Shown here: positions 34,522 to 42,084 of the stretch, piece after piece | How positions within the stretch are numbered: position 1 is the first letter of the stretch | Layout of the letters: every line of letters starts with the position of its first letter | Assembly: GCA_017624235.1 (NCBI GenBank) | Contig: JAGANL010000047.1 | Coordinates: 62,001-126,000 of the forward strand | Direction: 5' to 3' | Length of the DNA: 64,000 bases | From: Lachnospiraceae bacterium | GTDB lineage: Bacteria > Bacillota > Clostridia > Lachnospirales > Lachnospiraceae | Made by a program: the position numbers and the translations under genes | The notes under the pieces: generated by a model | Seen by the model: only the letters and a program-made list of their open reading frames with translations | Database searches by the model: none | What the model was told of the DNA's origin: nothing

Positions 34522-35542
34522 CATGGAAGCAAACAGGTTTGCTTTAAGAGATATTATAGTGGATATGGGATGTCAGCCAATATTGACGGAGAATGGCAGA
34601 CAGGCACTGGAAATGGTAGAGCGTCTCAGGCCTCAGCTGATCATTCTGGATATTGCGATGCCGGATATGGACGGCTATGAGATATGTCGAAAAATCAAGG
34701 AAAATCCGGATACGAGGGAGATACCGATTATTTTCATTTCTGCCTATGATGAACCGTCGGATATTGTAAAAAGCTTTGAAATGGGTGGTGAGGACTATAT
34801 TACCAAGCCCTTTATTCCAGCTATTGTCAAGGCAAGAGTGGGTATGCACTTAAAGCTGTATGAGGCAAACCGCAGCATGGTGGAGATGAACCGTAAGCTG
34901 CAGGTATCACTCAGTGAGCAGCAGAAGCAGATTGAGATGGAACGGAAAAGTGTTCTTTATGCACTGATCCGGGTAGCCAGAGAAAATGCCTGTTATGATG
35001 AGGCTTATATGGACAGGCTCAGCTATAACTGCCGAATGCTGACAGAGGCCATGCAGCTGTCGGAAACGTATGAAGAGGTCATTTCAGACAGCTATGTGGA
35101 TACCATGGAATTGGCGGCGCCGCTTTGTGATTTGGGAAATATGGCGATTCCCACCAATATTCTGCAAAAGGAGGGAAGTCTGACGCCGGAGGAAAAAGCC
35201 GTCATGCAGACGCATACGGTGATAGGAGCCAGAATCCTGAAGGATATCGGAGAGATTGGAAATGATAACAGTTTTATCCGAATGTCGATTGAAATAGCAA
35301 ATTATCATCATGAGAATTGGGATGGAACCGGATATCCCAGTGGAAAAAAGGGAGAAGAGATTCCATTATCCGCTCAGATCGTATCAGTTGTCAGCGCTTT
35401 TTGTGCTTTGACGGAAAAGAGAACCTATCGGGAAGCGTTTTCGTTTGAAGAGGCTCTCGAAATTATGGATTATGTTTCCGGGAAAAAATTTAATCCTGAG
35501 ATTTACAGTATCTTAAAGAAGATTGTCAAGCAGTTCCATTAG
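34469..35542 (+). CDS. Response regulator with degenerate (probably inactive) HD-GYP domain
   Basis: A 357-residue relative of the regulator at 26271. I choose the ATG at 34469 because GGAGGAG lies five bases upstream; ATG 34484 is also possible. The receiver is intact: Asp17-Asp18, phospho-Asp61 in LIILDIAMPDMDG and Lys in YITKPF. The HD-GYP domain keeps HHENWDGTGYP (280-290) but has lost metal ligands. The HD pair is Cys220-Asp221 (PLCDLGNMAIP), the VADVFDAL site reads VSAFCAL (Ser309, Cys312), and the first conserved His is missing. It is therefore unlikely to hydrolyse c-di-GMP and may act as a c-di-GMP or protein-binding module. It overlaps both the kinase gene before it and nearly reaches cheR. 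Confidence 0.88.
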   Translation: MMGSGMNKVLPRILIVDDMEANRFALRDIIVDMGCQPILTENGRQALEMVERLRPQLIILDIAMPDMDGYEICRKIKENPDTREIPIIFISAYDEPSDIVKSFEMGGEDYITKPFIPAIVKARVGMHLKLYEANRSMVEMNRKLQVSLSEQQKQIEMERKSVLYALIRVARENACYDEAYMDRLSYNCRMLTEAMQLSETYEEVISDSYVDTMELAAPLCDLGNMAIPTNILQKEGSLTPEEKAVMQTHTVIGARILKDIGEIGNDNSFIRMSIEIANYHHENWDGTGYPSGKKGEEIPLSAQIVSVVSAFCALTEKRTYREAFSFEEALEIMDYVSGKKFNPEIYSILKKIVKQFH

Positions 35543-35564
35543 CGTAGACATCGGAGAAGGCAGT

Positions 35565-36383
35565 ATGACAGAAGAGGAATTTAGAAGGATTTATCGTTTT
35601 TTAAAAGCACGGTATGGAATTGATATGAGCCGTAAAAAGGAAATCATGCAGGGACGTCTGGAAAATTATGTCCGGGCTGGCGGTTATCAAAGCTTTAGTG
35701 ACTATATGAATGCCGTAGAAAGTGATTTTACAGGGAAAATGGAACGGGAGCTGGTCAATATACTGACCACCAACCATACCTTTTTTATGCGGGAATTTGA
35801 GCATTTTGATTACCTCAGGTCGAAGGTGCTTCCCAAGTTAAAAAGAAAAGAGGAACGGAAAAGGGATCTGTGTATTTGGTGTGGTGCTGCTTCCACGGGG
35901 CAGGAGCCATATATGCTGGCCATGCTGCTCAAGGATTTTTTCGGTTTGGAGCATGAGAAGTGGGATACAAAGATTCTGGCGACGGATGTGGCAGTGGAAG
36001 CACTGCAGTATGCAACAGCAGGCATTTATGATAAGGAACAGATCGATCCCCTGCCGGAACCGTGGAAACGGCGGTTTCTGAGGCCGCTTGCGGGAGGCAT
36101 GCAGTATGAAATAACAAGGGAAATTAAGGATGAGGTACTGTTCAGACAGTTTAATCTTATGGATGTCTTTCCGTTTAAGCGAAAAATGCACATCGTTTTT
36201 TTGCGGAATGTGATGATTTATTTTGATAAGGATACCAAAAGGCAGCTGATGCAGAAGGTATATGATATTATGGAGCCGGGGGGCTATCTGTTTATCGGCA
36301 GGACAGAGACGATTGACAGAAGCAGCACTCCCTTTGAATTGATTCAGCCGTCCATTTTCCGAAAACAGGAAGGGAAGAAGTAA
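35565..36383 (+). CDS. cheR: Chemotaxis protein methyltransferase CheR
   Basis: CheR methylates chemoreceptor glutamates using S-adenosylmethionine. The ATG at 35565 follows CGGAGAAGGCAGT; an upstream in-frame start at 35523 lies inside the previous gene. The 272-residue protein has the small helical N-terminal domain (EEFRRIYRFLKARYGID), the ILTTNHTFFMREFEHF segment, the SAM-binding loop IWCGAASTGQEPYMLAM, ILATDVAVEALQYA, and HIVFLRNVMIYFD with MEPGGYLFIGRTE. It is the only CheR in the window, so it may also serve the flagellar receptors. Confidence 0.95.
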   Translation: MTEEEFRRIYRFLKARYGIDMSRKKEIMQGRLENYVRAGGYQSFSDYMNAVESDFTGKMERELVNILTTNHTFFMREFEHFDYLRSKVLPKLKRKEERKRDLCIWCGAASTGQEPYMLAMLLKDFFGLEHEKWDTKILATDVAVEALQYATAGIYDKEQIDPLPEPWKRRFLRPLAGGMQYEITREIKDEVLFRQFNLMDVFPFKRKMHIVFLRNVMIYFDKDTKRQLMQKVYDIMEPGGYLFIGRTETIDRSSTPFELIQPSIFRKQEGKK

Positions 36384-36385
36384 GG

Positions 36386-37414
36386 ATGCAGCGGATAAGA
36401 GTATTGGTAGTAGAGGATTCTCTGGTATTCAGAGAACTGCTGGTGCAGAATCTGAATGCGGATCCTGCCATAGAGGTGGTAGCAACCGCAAAGGATCCCT
36501 TTGAAGCAAGGGATGCCATTGTGAAATACCGGCCGGATGTGATGACATTGGATGTAGAGCTTCCGCGTATGAGCGGAATTGAATTTCTAAGGAAGCTGAT
36601 GCCGCAGTATCCGCTTCCGGTAGTGGTCATCAGTTCATTAAGTGATAAGGTATTTGATGCGCTGAATGCCGGGGCCGTGGATTTTGTGGCGAAGCCGTCG
36701 GGTGCAAGCAGAGCGCAGCTGGAGTTATTTATGAAAAATGAGCTGCGTGTGAAAATCAAGGTAGCTTCCATCGCGCGGGTCAGCAGCCGCAAGAAAGTGC
36801 CTTTGCCTTCCCGAAATCAGACCCTGCTAGGGAATAGCCGGGAAATGGTTGTGGCAATCGGAGCTTCTACAGGAGGAACGGAGGCTATTGCATCGGTCAT
36901 CAAGGAGTTTGATACGAATATTCCGGGAGTAGTGATTGTGCAGCATATGCCGCCGGGATTTACGGAAATGTATGCGAAAAGACTGAATGACCAGTGCCGG
37001 GTGATTGTAAAGGAGGCAAAGACGGGGGATGCCGTACTGCCGGGGCAGGTATTGATTGCGCCGGGTGGAGATGCACATATGCAGCTTGTGAAAATGAACG
37101 GGGCCTATCAGGTATCGATCCGTCAGGGAGCCAAGGTGAACGGACATTGTCCCTCCGTGGATGTGCTGTTTCAATCGGTTGCCAATGTGGCAGGCCCACA
37201 TGCACTTGGAATCATATTGACCGGAATGGGCGGCGATGGTGCCAAAGGGCTGCTTGCCATGAGAAAGGCAGGGGCTAGGACGATCGGGCAGGATGAATCC
37301 ACCTGTGTTGTCTACGGAATGCCTAAGGTAGCCTGGGATCTGGGGGCAGTGGAGTATCAGGAAAAACTGCCGGATATTGCAAAGAGGACATATTCCTTGC
37401 TCAATAAGATGTAA
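36386..37414 (+). CDS. cheB: Second protein-glutamate methylesterase CheB
   Basis: A 342-residue CheB encoded 2 bases after cheR. The receiver has Glu10-Asp11, phospho-Asp56 in MTLDVELPRMSG and Lys in FVAKPSG. The methylesterase domain has Ser161 in IGASTGGTEA, His in VIVQHMPPGFTEM and Asp in LTGMGGDGAKG, so it should be active. It is clearly distinct in sequence from the flagellar-operon CheB at 13075, consistent with two parallel systems rather than a recent copy. Pairing with CheR points to a methylation-based adaptation loop for the receptor at 40581. Confidence 0.95.
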   Translation: MQRIRVLVVEDSLVFRELLVQNLNADPAIEVVATAKDPFEARDAIVKYRPDVMTLDVELPRMSGIEFLRKLMPQYPLPVVVISSLSDKVFDALNAGAVDFVAKPSGASRAQLELFMKNELRVKIKVASIARVSSRKKVPLPSRNQTLLGNSREMVVAIGASTGGTEAIASVIKEFDTNIPGVVIVQHMPPGFTEMYAKRLNDQCRVIVKEAKTGDAVLPGQVLIAPGGDAHMQLVKMNGAYQVSIRQGAKVNGHCPSVDVLFQSVANVAGPHALGIILTGMGGDGAKGLLAMRKAGARTIGQDESTCVVYGMPKVAWDLGAVEYQEKLPDIAKRTYSLLNKM

Positions 37415-37475
37415 CAGAAGAGCAAAGGTGTGAATGGATAGATTACGTGTGCGGAGCACACAGATGGGAGCAGAT

Positions 37476-37868
37476 ATGAGAATTTTATTGGCGGAAGATG
37501 ATTTTGTAACAAGAAAATTTATGACGAGCTTTCTGTCCAAATACGGAGAATGTGATGTGACCGTAGACGGCATGGAGGCTGTGGATGCCTTCATGATGGC
37601 ATTGGAGGATGACGAGCCATATGATCTGGTTTGTCTGGATATCATGATGCCGGTCATGGATGGTTATCAGGCCTTGATGGGTATCCGCAATCTGGAGAGG
37701 GAGCGTAACGTTCCCAAGGAAAAGACGGCAAAGGTCATCATGACGACGGCTCTGAATGATGAGAAAAACGTCAAGATGGCATTTGATCTGGGATGTACGA
37801 TTTATTCAGGAAAACCGATCAATCAGGAAAGATTTGAACAGGCGCTGAAAAAGCTTGGTCTGGTATAG
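37476..37868 (+). CDS. CheY-like single-domain response regulator
   Basis: A 130-residue receiver. The ATG at 37476 follows GGGAGCAGAT and gives MRILLAEDDFVTRKFM; the longer frame from 37434 has no family similarity. Glu7-Asp8-Asp9, phospho-Asp55 in LVCLDIMMPVMDGY, Thr in IMTTALND and Lys in YSGKPINQ are all present. It has an insertion between the fourth helix and strand compared with the flagellar CheY (RNLERERNVPKEKTAK), so it probably does not simply duplicate it at the motor. It is encoded between cheB and cheA of the second system. Confidence 0.88.
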   Translation: MRILLAEDDFVTRKFMTSFLSKYGECDVTVDGMEAVDAFMMALEDDEPYDLVCLDIMMPVMDGYQALMGIRNLERERNVPKEKTAKVIMTTALNDEKNVKMAFDLGCTIYSGKPINQERFEQALKKLGLV

Positions 37869-37896
37869 AGAAATGTGCTATAGAAAGGAGCGCTAA

Positions 37897-40050
37897 ATGG
37901 CAGAAGAGTTTAATACACAGGGAATGCTGGACATGTACCTGTTTGAAAACGGACAGCTGCTGGAACGGCTACAGGAGATTGTGCTGGAACAGAAGGATGC
38001 GGAATGCTTTGATGAGGAGAGCATCAATGAAATCTTCCGTACCATGCACACAATCAAAGGCTCCTCCGGAGTGATGATGTTTGATGAGATTACCAAGGTG
38101 TCGCATAAGCTGGAAGATGTCTTTTATTATCTGCGTGAATCTCATCCCCAAAAAGTACCGCATCTGAAGCTGGTGGAGCATGTGCTGGAGGTAGCAGATT
38201 TTATTACCGATGAAATGGAGAAAATCCAAAATGGGGAGAATGCGGATGGAGATGCCGGTAAACTGGTGGCAGAGCTGGACAGCTTCCTGACGCAGATCAA
38301 GAGCGGTAAAGGAGAAAAGGAGAAGAAAATACAGGAAAATGTGCACGAGGAGCCGCAGCAGTTCTACATAGCACCAATGGCAACCAGTGCCAGTCATTTC
38401 TATAAGATTTATCTGACCTTTTATCCGGATGTACAGCTGGCAAATGTGCATGCGTACAAGATTGTCTATGCCCTGAAGGAGATTGCAGAGGATTTGCTGT
38501 ATTATCCGGAGGATATCATTTCGGATGAGAGCAGTGCTCAGGAGATTCTGGAAAACGGTTTTAAGATTCTACTTCAGGCTCAGTGCAGTGAAGCGGAACT
38601 GCGTGAGATTATCAAAGAGGGCTATGAGCTGAAGAAGGTTGATATTTACGAATGTACGGCGAAGGAATATCAACAGGGCTTCGACAGCATCGGTTCGGAG
38701 ATTCGGATCGATCTGGAATCCAGCGTGGAGGAAATCGAAGCCAGAACAGACACAGCAGCGTCAGAGGAGGAAAATAAGCAGGAAGAGGATAAGAAACCGA
38801 TTGCTCCCGGTGATTTTGTCATTGCATCCAAGGAACCGGGCAAGGGCAAGAAGCTGGCTAAGGATAAACCAAAGAAGCAGGAAAAGGCAGCATTTATCAG
38901 TGTAGATGTCCACAAGATGGATATGCTGATGGATCTGATCGGAGAGCTGGTCATTTCCGAATCCGTAGTATTGCAGAATCCGGATTTGAAGGTGGAAGGC
39001 CTGAAACTGGACAATTTCAATAAGGCAGCAGCCCAGATGTCCAAGATATCCACTGATCTCCAGAATGTGATTATGAGCATGCGCATGATGCCGCTGACGA
39101 ATACCTTCCAGAAGATGAACCGTATTGTTTTTGATGTGTCAAGAAAGCTGGGAAAGGACATTGAATTTGAAATGTCGGGAGAGAATACGGAGGTCGATAA
39201 GAATATTATCGAGCATATTTCCGATCCACTTATGCATCTGGTGCGCAATGCGGTCGATCATGGTATTGAGACGGTGAAAGAGCGTAAGGCCAGCGGTAAG
39301 ACCGAAAAAGGTAAGGTTACTTTATGGGCCAAGACGGAGTCAGGAAAGGTATGGATTGGCGTACAGGATAACGGTAAGGGACTGGAGAGGGATAAGATTC
39401 TCGCAAAGGCCAAAAAGCAGGGACTGTTAGATCCCCGCAGGGAGGAAAAGTCCTACAGCGACAAGGAGGTCTATCAGTTTATCACACTGCCGGGCTTTTC
39501 CACCAATGAAACCGTTACAGAATATTCTGGCCGTGGTGTCGGAATGGACGTGGTGGTTTCCAATATCCAGGCTATAGGCGGAGCGCTGGAAATTGAGAGT
39601 ACACCTGGACAGGGAAGTCTGATGGTTCTGAAGATACCGTTGACACTTTCCATTATCGATGGAATTGTCATGGAGGTAGGACATTCCTATTTCGTCATCG
39701 AGACCGGAGCCGTGAAGGAGTTTGTAGGAGTGAGGGGAAATATGCTCATTCACGAGCCAAGCGGCGAGGAATTTGTGATGATACGTGGAGAATGCTATCC
39801 GGTCCTCCGTCTTGGAGAGTGGTATCATCTGGATGGGTATGAAGCAGATATGGAAGACGGTATGCTGGTGCTGATAGAGGTAGAGAAGCAGATTGTGTGT
39901 CTGTTTGTGGATCGCCTGATCGGCAAACAGGAAATCGTGGTCAAGCCGATTCCGGATTACATAAAGAAAGTGAAAGGATTGTCGGGATGTACCCAATTGG
40001 GAGATGGAAGCATTGCTCTGATATTGGATGCATCCGGATTGATCGAATAG
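37897..40050 (+). CDS. cheA: Second chemotaxis-type histidine kinase CheA
   Basis: A 717-residue CheA homologue. Domains: HPt with His51 in FRTMHTIKGSSGVM; a P2-like domain (about 165-260); a Lys/Glu-rich linker; P3 dimerisation (VDVHKMDMLMDLIGELVIS); ATPase with HLVRNAVDHG, VQDNGKGLE and SGRGVGMDVVV; and a C-terminal CheW-like domain ending LGDGSIALILDASGLIE. Sequence and linker lengths differ well beyond strain variation from the flagellar CheA at 14156. The ribosome binding site AGAAAGGAGCGC precedes the ATG. It probably phosphorylates the neighbouring CheY-like protein and CheB. Confidence 0.95.
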   Translation: MAEEFNTQGMLDMYLFENGQLLERLQEIVLEQKDAECFDEESINEIFRTMHTIKGSSGVMMFDEITKVSHKLEDVFYYLRESHPQKVPHLKLVEHVLEVADFITDEMEKIQNGENADGDAGKLVAELDSFLTQIKSGKGEKEKKIQENVHEEPQQFYIAPMATSASHFYKIYLTFYPDVQLANVHAYKIVYALKEIAEDLLYYPEDIISDESSAQEILENGFKILLQAQCSEAELREIIKEGYELKKVDIYECTAKEYQQGFDSIGSEIRIDLESSVEEIEARTDTAASEEENKQEEDKKPIAPGDFVIASKEPGKGKKLAKDKPKKQEKAAFISVDVHKMDMLMDLIGELVISESVVLQNPDLKVEGLKLDNFNKAAAQMSKISTDLQNVIMSMRMMPLTNTFQKMNRIVFDVSRKLGKDIEFEMSGENTEVDKNIIEHISDPLMHLVRNAVDHGIETVKERKASGKTEKGKVTLWAKTESGKVWIGVQDNGKGLERDKILAKAKKQGLLDPRREEKSYSDKEVYQFITLPGFSTNETVTEYSGRGVGMDVVVSNIQAIGGALEIESTPGQGSLMVLKIPLTLSIIDGIVMEVGHSYFVIETGAVKEFVGVRGNMLIHEPSGEEFVMIRGECYPVLRLGEWYHLDGYEADMEDGMLVLIEVEKQIVCLFVDRLIGKQEIVVKPIPDYIKKVKGLSGCTQLGDGSIALILDASGLIE

Positions 40051-40077
40051 AAAATACAGGAAAGGAAAAGGGTGCAT

Positions 40078-40584
40078 ATGGGTGGACATGATACACAGCA
40101 GAATAAATATGTAACCTTTAAATCGGGGAACGAATATTTCGGACTGAAAATTGAGTATGTGAATGAGATCATTGTTTTTCAGGAAATTACGGAGATTCCC
40201 GAGAGTGAAGATTACATCAAGGGGCTGATTAATTTACGAGGTAAAATCATACCGGTGATTGATGTCAGAATCCGGTTCAAACAGGCTCCGTTAGAGTATA
40301 ACGACAGAACCTGCATCATTGTAATCAATGTAAAGGATACGGTAGTAGGACTGATTGTTGAGAAGGTGGCTGAGGTAGTGGAGATTCCGGAGGAAAATAT
40401 CCTGCCGTCTCCGAAAATCGGACATGAAGAAAAATCCCAGAACAGATATGTGTATGGAATCGGAAAAGTAGGAGAAAGCGTAAAGCTTTTGCTGGATCCG
40501 GATAAGCTGCTTCGGGACGAAGAGCTGGAAATGCTGGAGAAGGCAAGTGAAGATACGGTAGGAGAAGGAGAAGTGATACTATGA
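40078..40584 (+). CDS. cheW: Second chemotaxis coupling protein CheW
   Basis: A 168-residue CheW-domain protein coupling the adjacent receptor to the adjacent CheA. The ATG at 40078 is placed after AAAAGGG; an in-frame GTG at 40072 overlaps that site. Family strands are [38 protein letters not shown] and [10 protein letters not shown]-like [11 protein letters not shown]. The C-terminus has a short acidic extension. The last four bases (ATGA) overlap the receptor start, a sign of translational coupling and of dedicated pairing. Confidence 0.94.
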   Translation: MGGHDTQQNKYVTFKSGNEYFGLKIEYVNEIIVFQEITEIPESEDYIKGLINLRGKIIPVIDVRIRFKQAPLEYNDRTCIIVINVKDTVVGLIVEKVAEVVEIPEENILPSPKIGHEEKSQNRYVYGIGKVGESVKLLLDPDKLLRDEELEMLEKASEDTVGEGEVIL

Positions 40585-41933
40585 AAAATGTAAAAATGCA
40601 CTTGAAGCTGGCTATTGGTTTTATTATGATTGATATTTTACTGGTTCTTTCCCTGTGGCTGAGCTACAGTACAGCATCCAGCATCATAACGGTGGAGGAT
40701 CCGGTCAGGTATCTGAATAATTATGGAATGTTTGTTATCGTACAGTTCCTGATATTCATGACGATTACCGGATATATTTCAATCTCGCTGCTTAGAACGA
40801 TCCGTAAATCCATGGCAGAGCTGACCAAAGCGGCAGATGCGATAGCAGCAGGCAGGGTAGATATCACAATGCGTAAACGGGGCAATGATGAGTTCGGGAT
40901 ACTGATGGATGATTTCCAGAGAGTTGTGGACAATATGAGCTACGAGGCTCAGGTCGCTCAGGAGGTAGCCGACGGAAATCTGACCGTGGATGTGCGTATC
41001 CGTTCTGAAGAGGATGTCATGGGACTTGCACTCAAAAAGCTGGTTCAGAATAATCATCATGCAGTCAGCAATATTCAGGATGCAGCTTATCAGGTAACAA
41101 CCAGCTCCTCCCAGGTGGCAAGTGCCAGTGAAGCGCTTGCACAGGGATCTACTGAGCAGGCCAGTGCAATCGAGCAGATTACTGCATCCATTGGAGATAT
41201 TGCAGACCGGACGAAACAGAATGCTTCTCAGGCCAATGCAGCAGCGGATCTGATGGCTCAGGCCATTGCAGATGTCAGGAAGGGAAATGAGGAGATGCAG
41301 GATATGGTAGTAGCTATGCAGGATATCAATAAATCCTCCGAAAGCATCTCGAAGATTATCAAGGTGATTGATGACATTGCATTCCAGACCAATATTCTGG
41401 CATTGAATGCAGCAGTGGAGGCTGCCAGAGCAGGGGATGCAGGCAAGGGCTTTGCGGTAGTGGCTGAAGAGGTTAGAAATCTGGCTGCCAAGAGTGCATC
41501 GGCTGCTGCCGAAACAGCGGAAATGATTGAAGATTCCATTCAAAAGGTGAATGCCGGTTCCAGAATTGCAAATGAAACAGCACAGGCATTGGAAGAGATC
41601 ACTGCGGTTGTGAAAAAGAGTGAGACAATTATTACGGAGATTGCCGAAGCATCCAATTATCAGGCAACGGCTATTGCGCAGGTGGATCAGGCTATAGAAC
41701 AGGTATCGCAGGTGGTACAGACCAATTCTGCTACCAGTGAGCAGTGCGCTGCAGCCAGCATGGAATTATCCAATCAGGCCAGCCGGGTAAGGGATCTGCT
41801 TTCCATATATAAACTGGATGGAGGTTCTCAGCAGACTGTGGGAGCAGCTGAGGACAAGGAATATCGGGCAGAGAGCAATGCGGATAAGAATGAACAGATT
41901 ATTTCATTGAAGGATGGCTTTGGCAAGTATTAA
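40581..41933 (+). CDS. Methyl-accepting chemotaxis protein without a sizeable sensor domain
   Basis: A 450-residue receptor. Two transmembrane helices (about 8-30 and 48-72) are separated by only about 18 residues, so there is no extracellular ligand domain. A HAMP domain (about 75-125, [20 protein letters not shown]) and a cytoplasmic signalling region follow, with the hairpin tip [20 protein letters not shown] and [19 protein letters not shown]. No C-terminal CheR-tethering pentapeptide is evident. With such a small input region it may sense membrane state, or receive input from another protein such as the kinases nearby. It overlaps cheW by four bases and ends the operon. Confidence 0.93.
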   Translation: MKNVKMHLKLAIGFIMIDILLVLSLWLSYSTASSIITVEDPVRYLNNYGMFVIVQFLIFMTITGYISISLLRTIRKSMAELTKAADAIAAGRVDITMRKRGNDEFGILMDDFQRVVDNMSYEAQVAQEVADGNLTVDVRIRSEEDVMGLALKKLVQNNHHAVSNIQDAAYQVTTSSSQVASASEALAQGSTEQASAIEQITASIGDIADRTKQNASQANAAADLMAQAIADVRKGNEEMQDMVVAMQDINKSSESISKIIKVIDDIAFQTNILALNAAVEAARAGDAGKGFAVVAEEVRNLAAKSASAAAETAEMIEDSIQKVNAGSRIANETAQALEEITAVVKKSETIITEIAEASNYQATAIAQVDQAIEQVSQVVQTNSATSEQCAAASMELSNQASRVRDLLSIYKLDGGSQQTVGAAEDKEYRAESNADKNEQIISLKDGFGKY

Positions 41934-41966
41934 ATACCGGGGCTGAATGGAAGGATAAGCATACGA

Positions 41967-42036
41967 GATCTGCACTTGTTGTTTCCAACAAATCACAAAG
42001 AGAAACAGCAGGTGCAGATTCTGGTATGTTTTTTTA
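41967..42036 (+). terminator. Strong terminator of the second chemosensory operon
   Basis: A long imperfect hairpin. GATCTGCACTTGTTGTTTC (41967-41985) pairs with GAAACAGCAGGTGCAGATTC (42002-42021) through about 19 base pairs including two G-T pairs and one bulge. A run of seven T follows (42029-42035). It lies 34 bases after the receptor gene and 49 before the next kinase gene. Confidence 0.92.
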
Positions 42037-42084
42037 TACAACAGTTCTTTTCAAGGCATTTTATAGGGCACAAGAGGAGGATTT

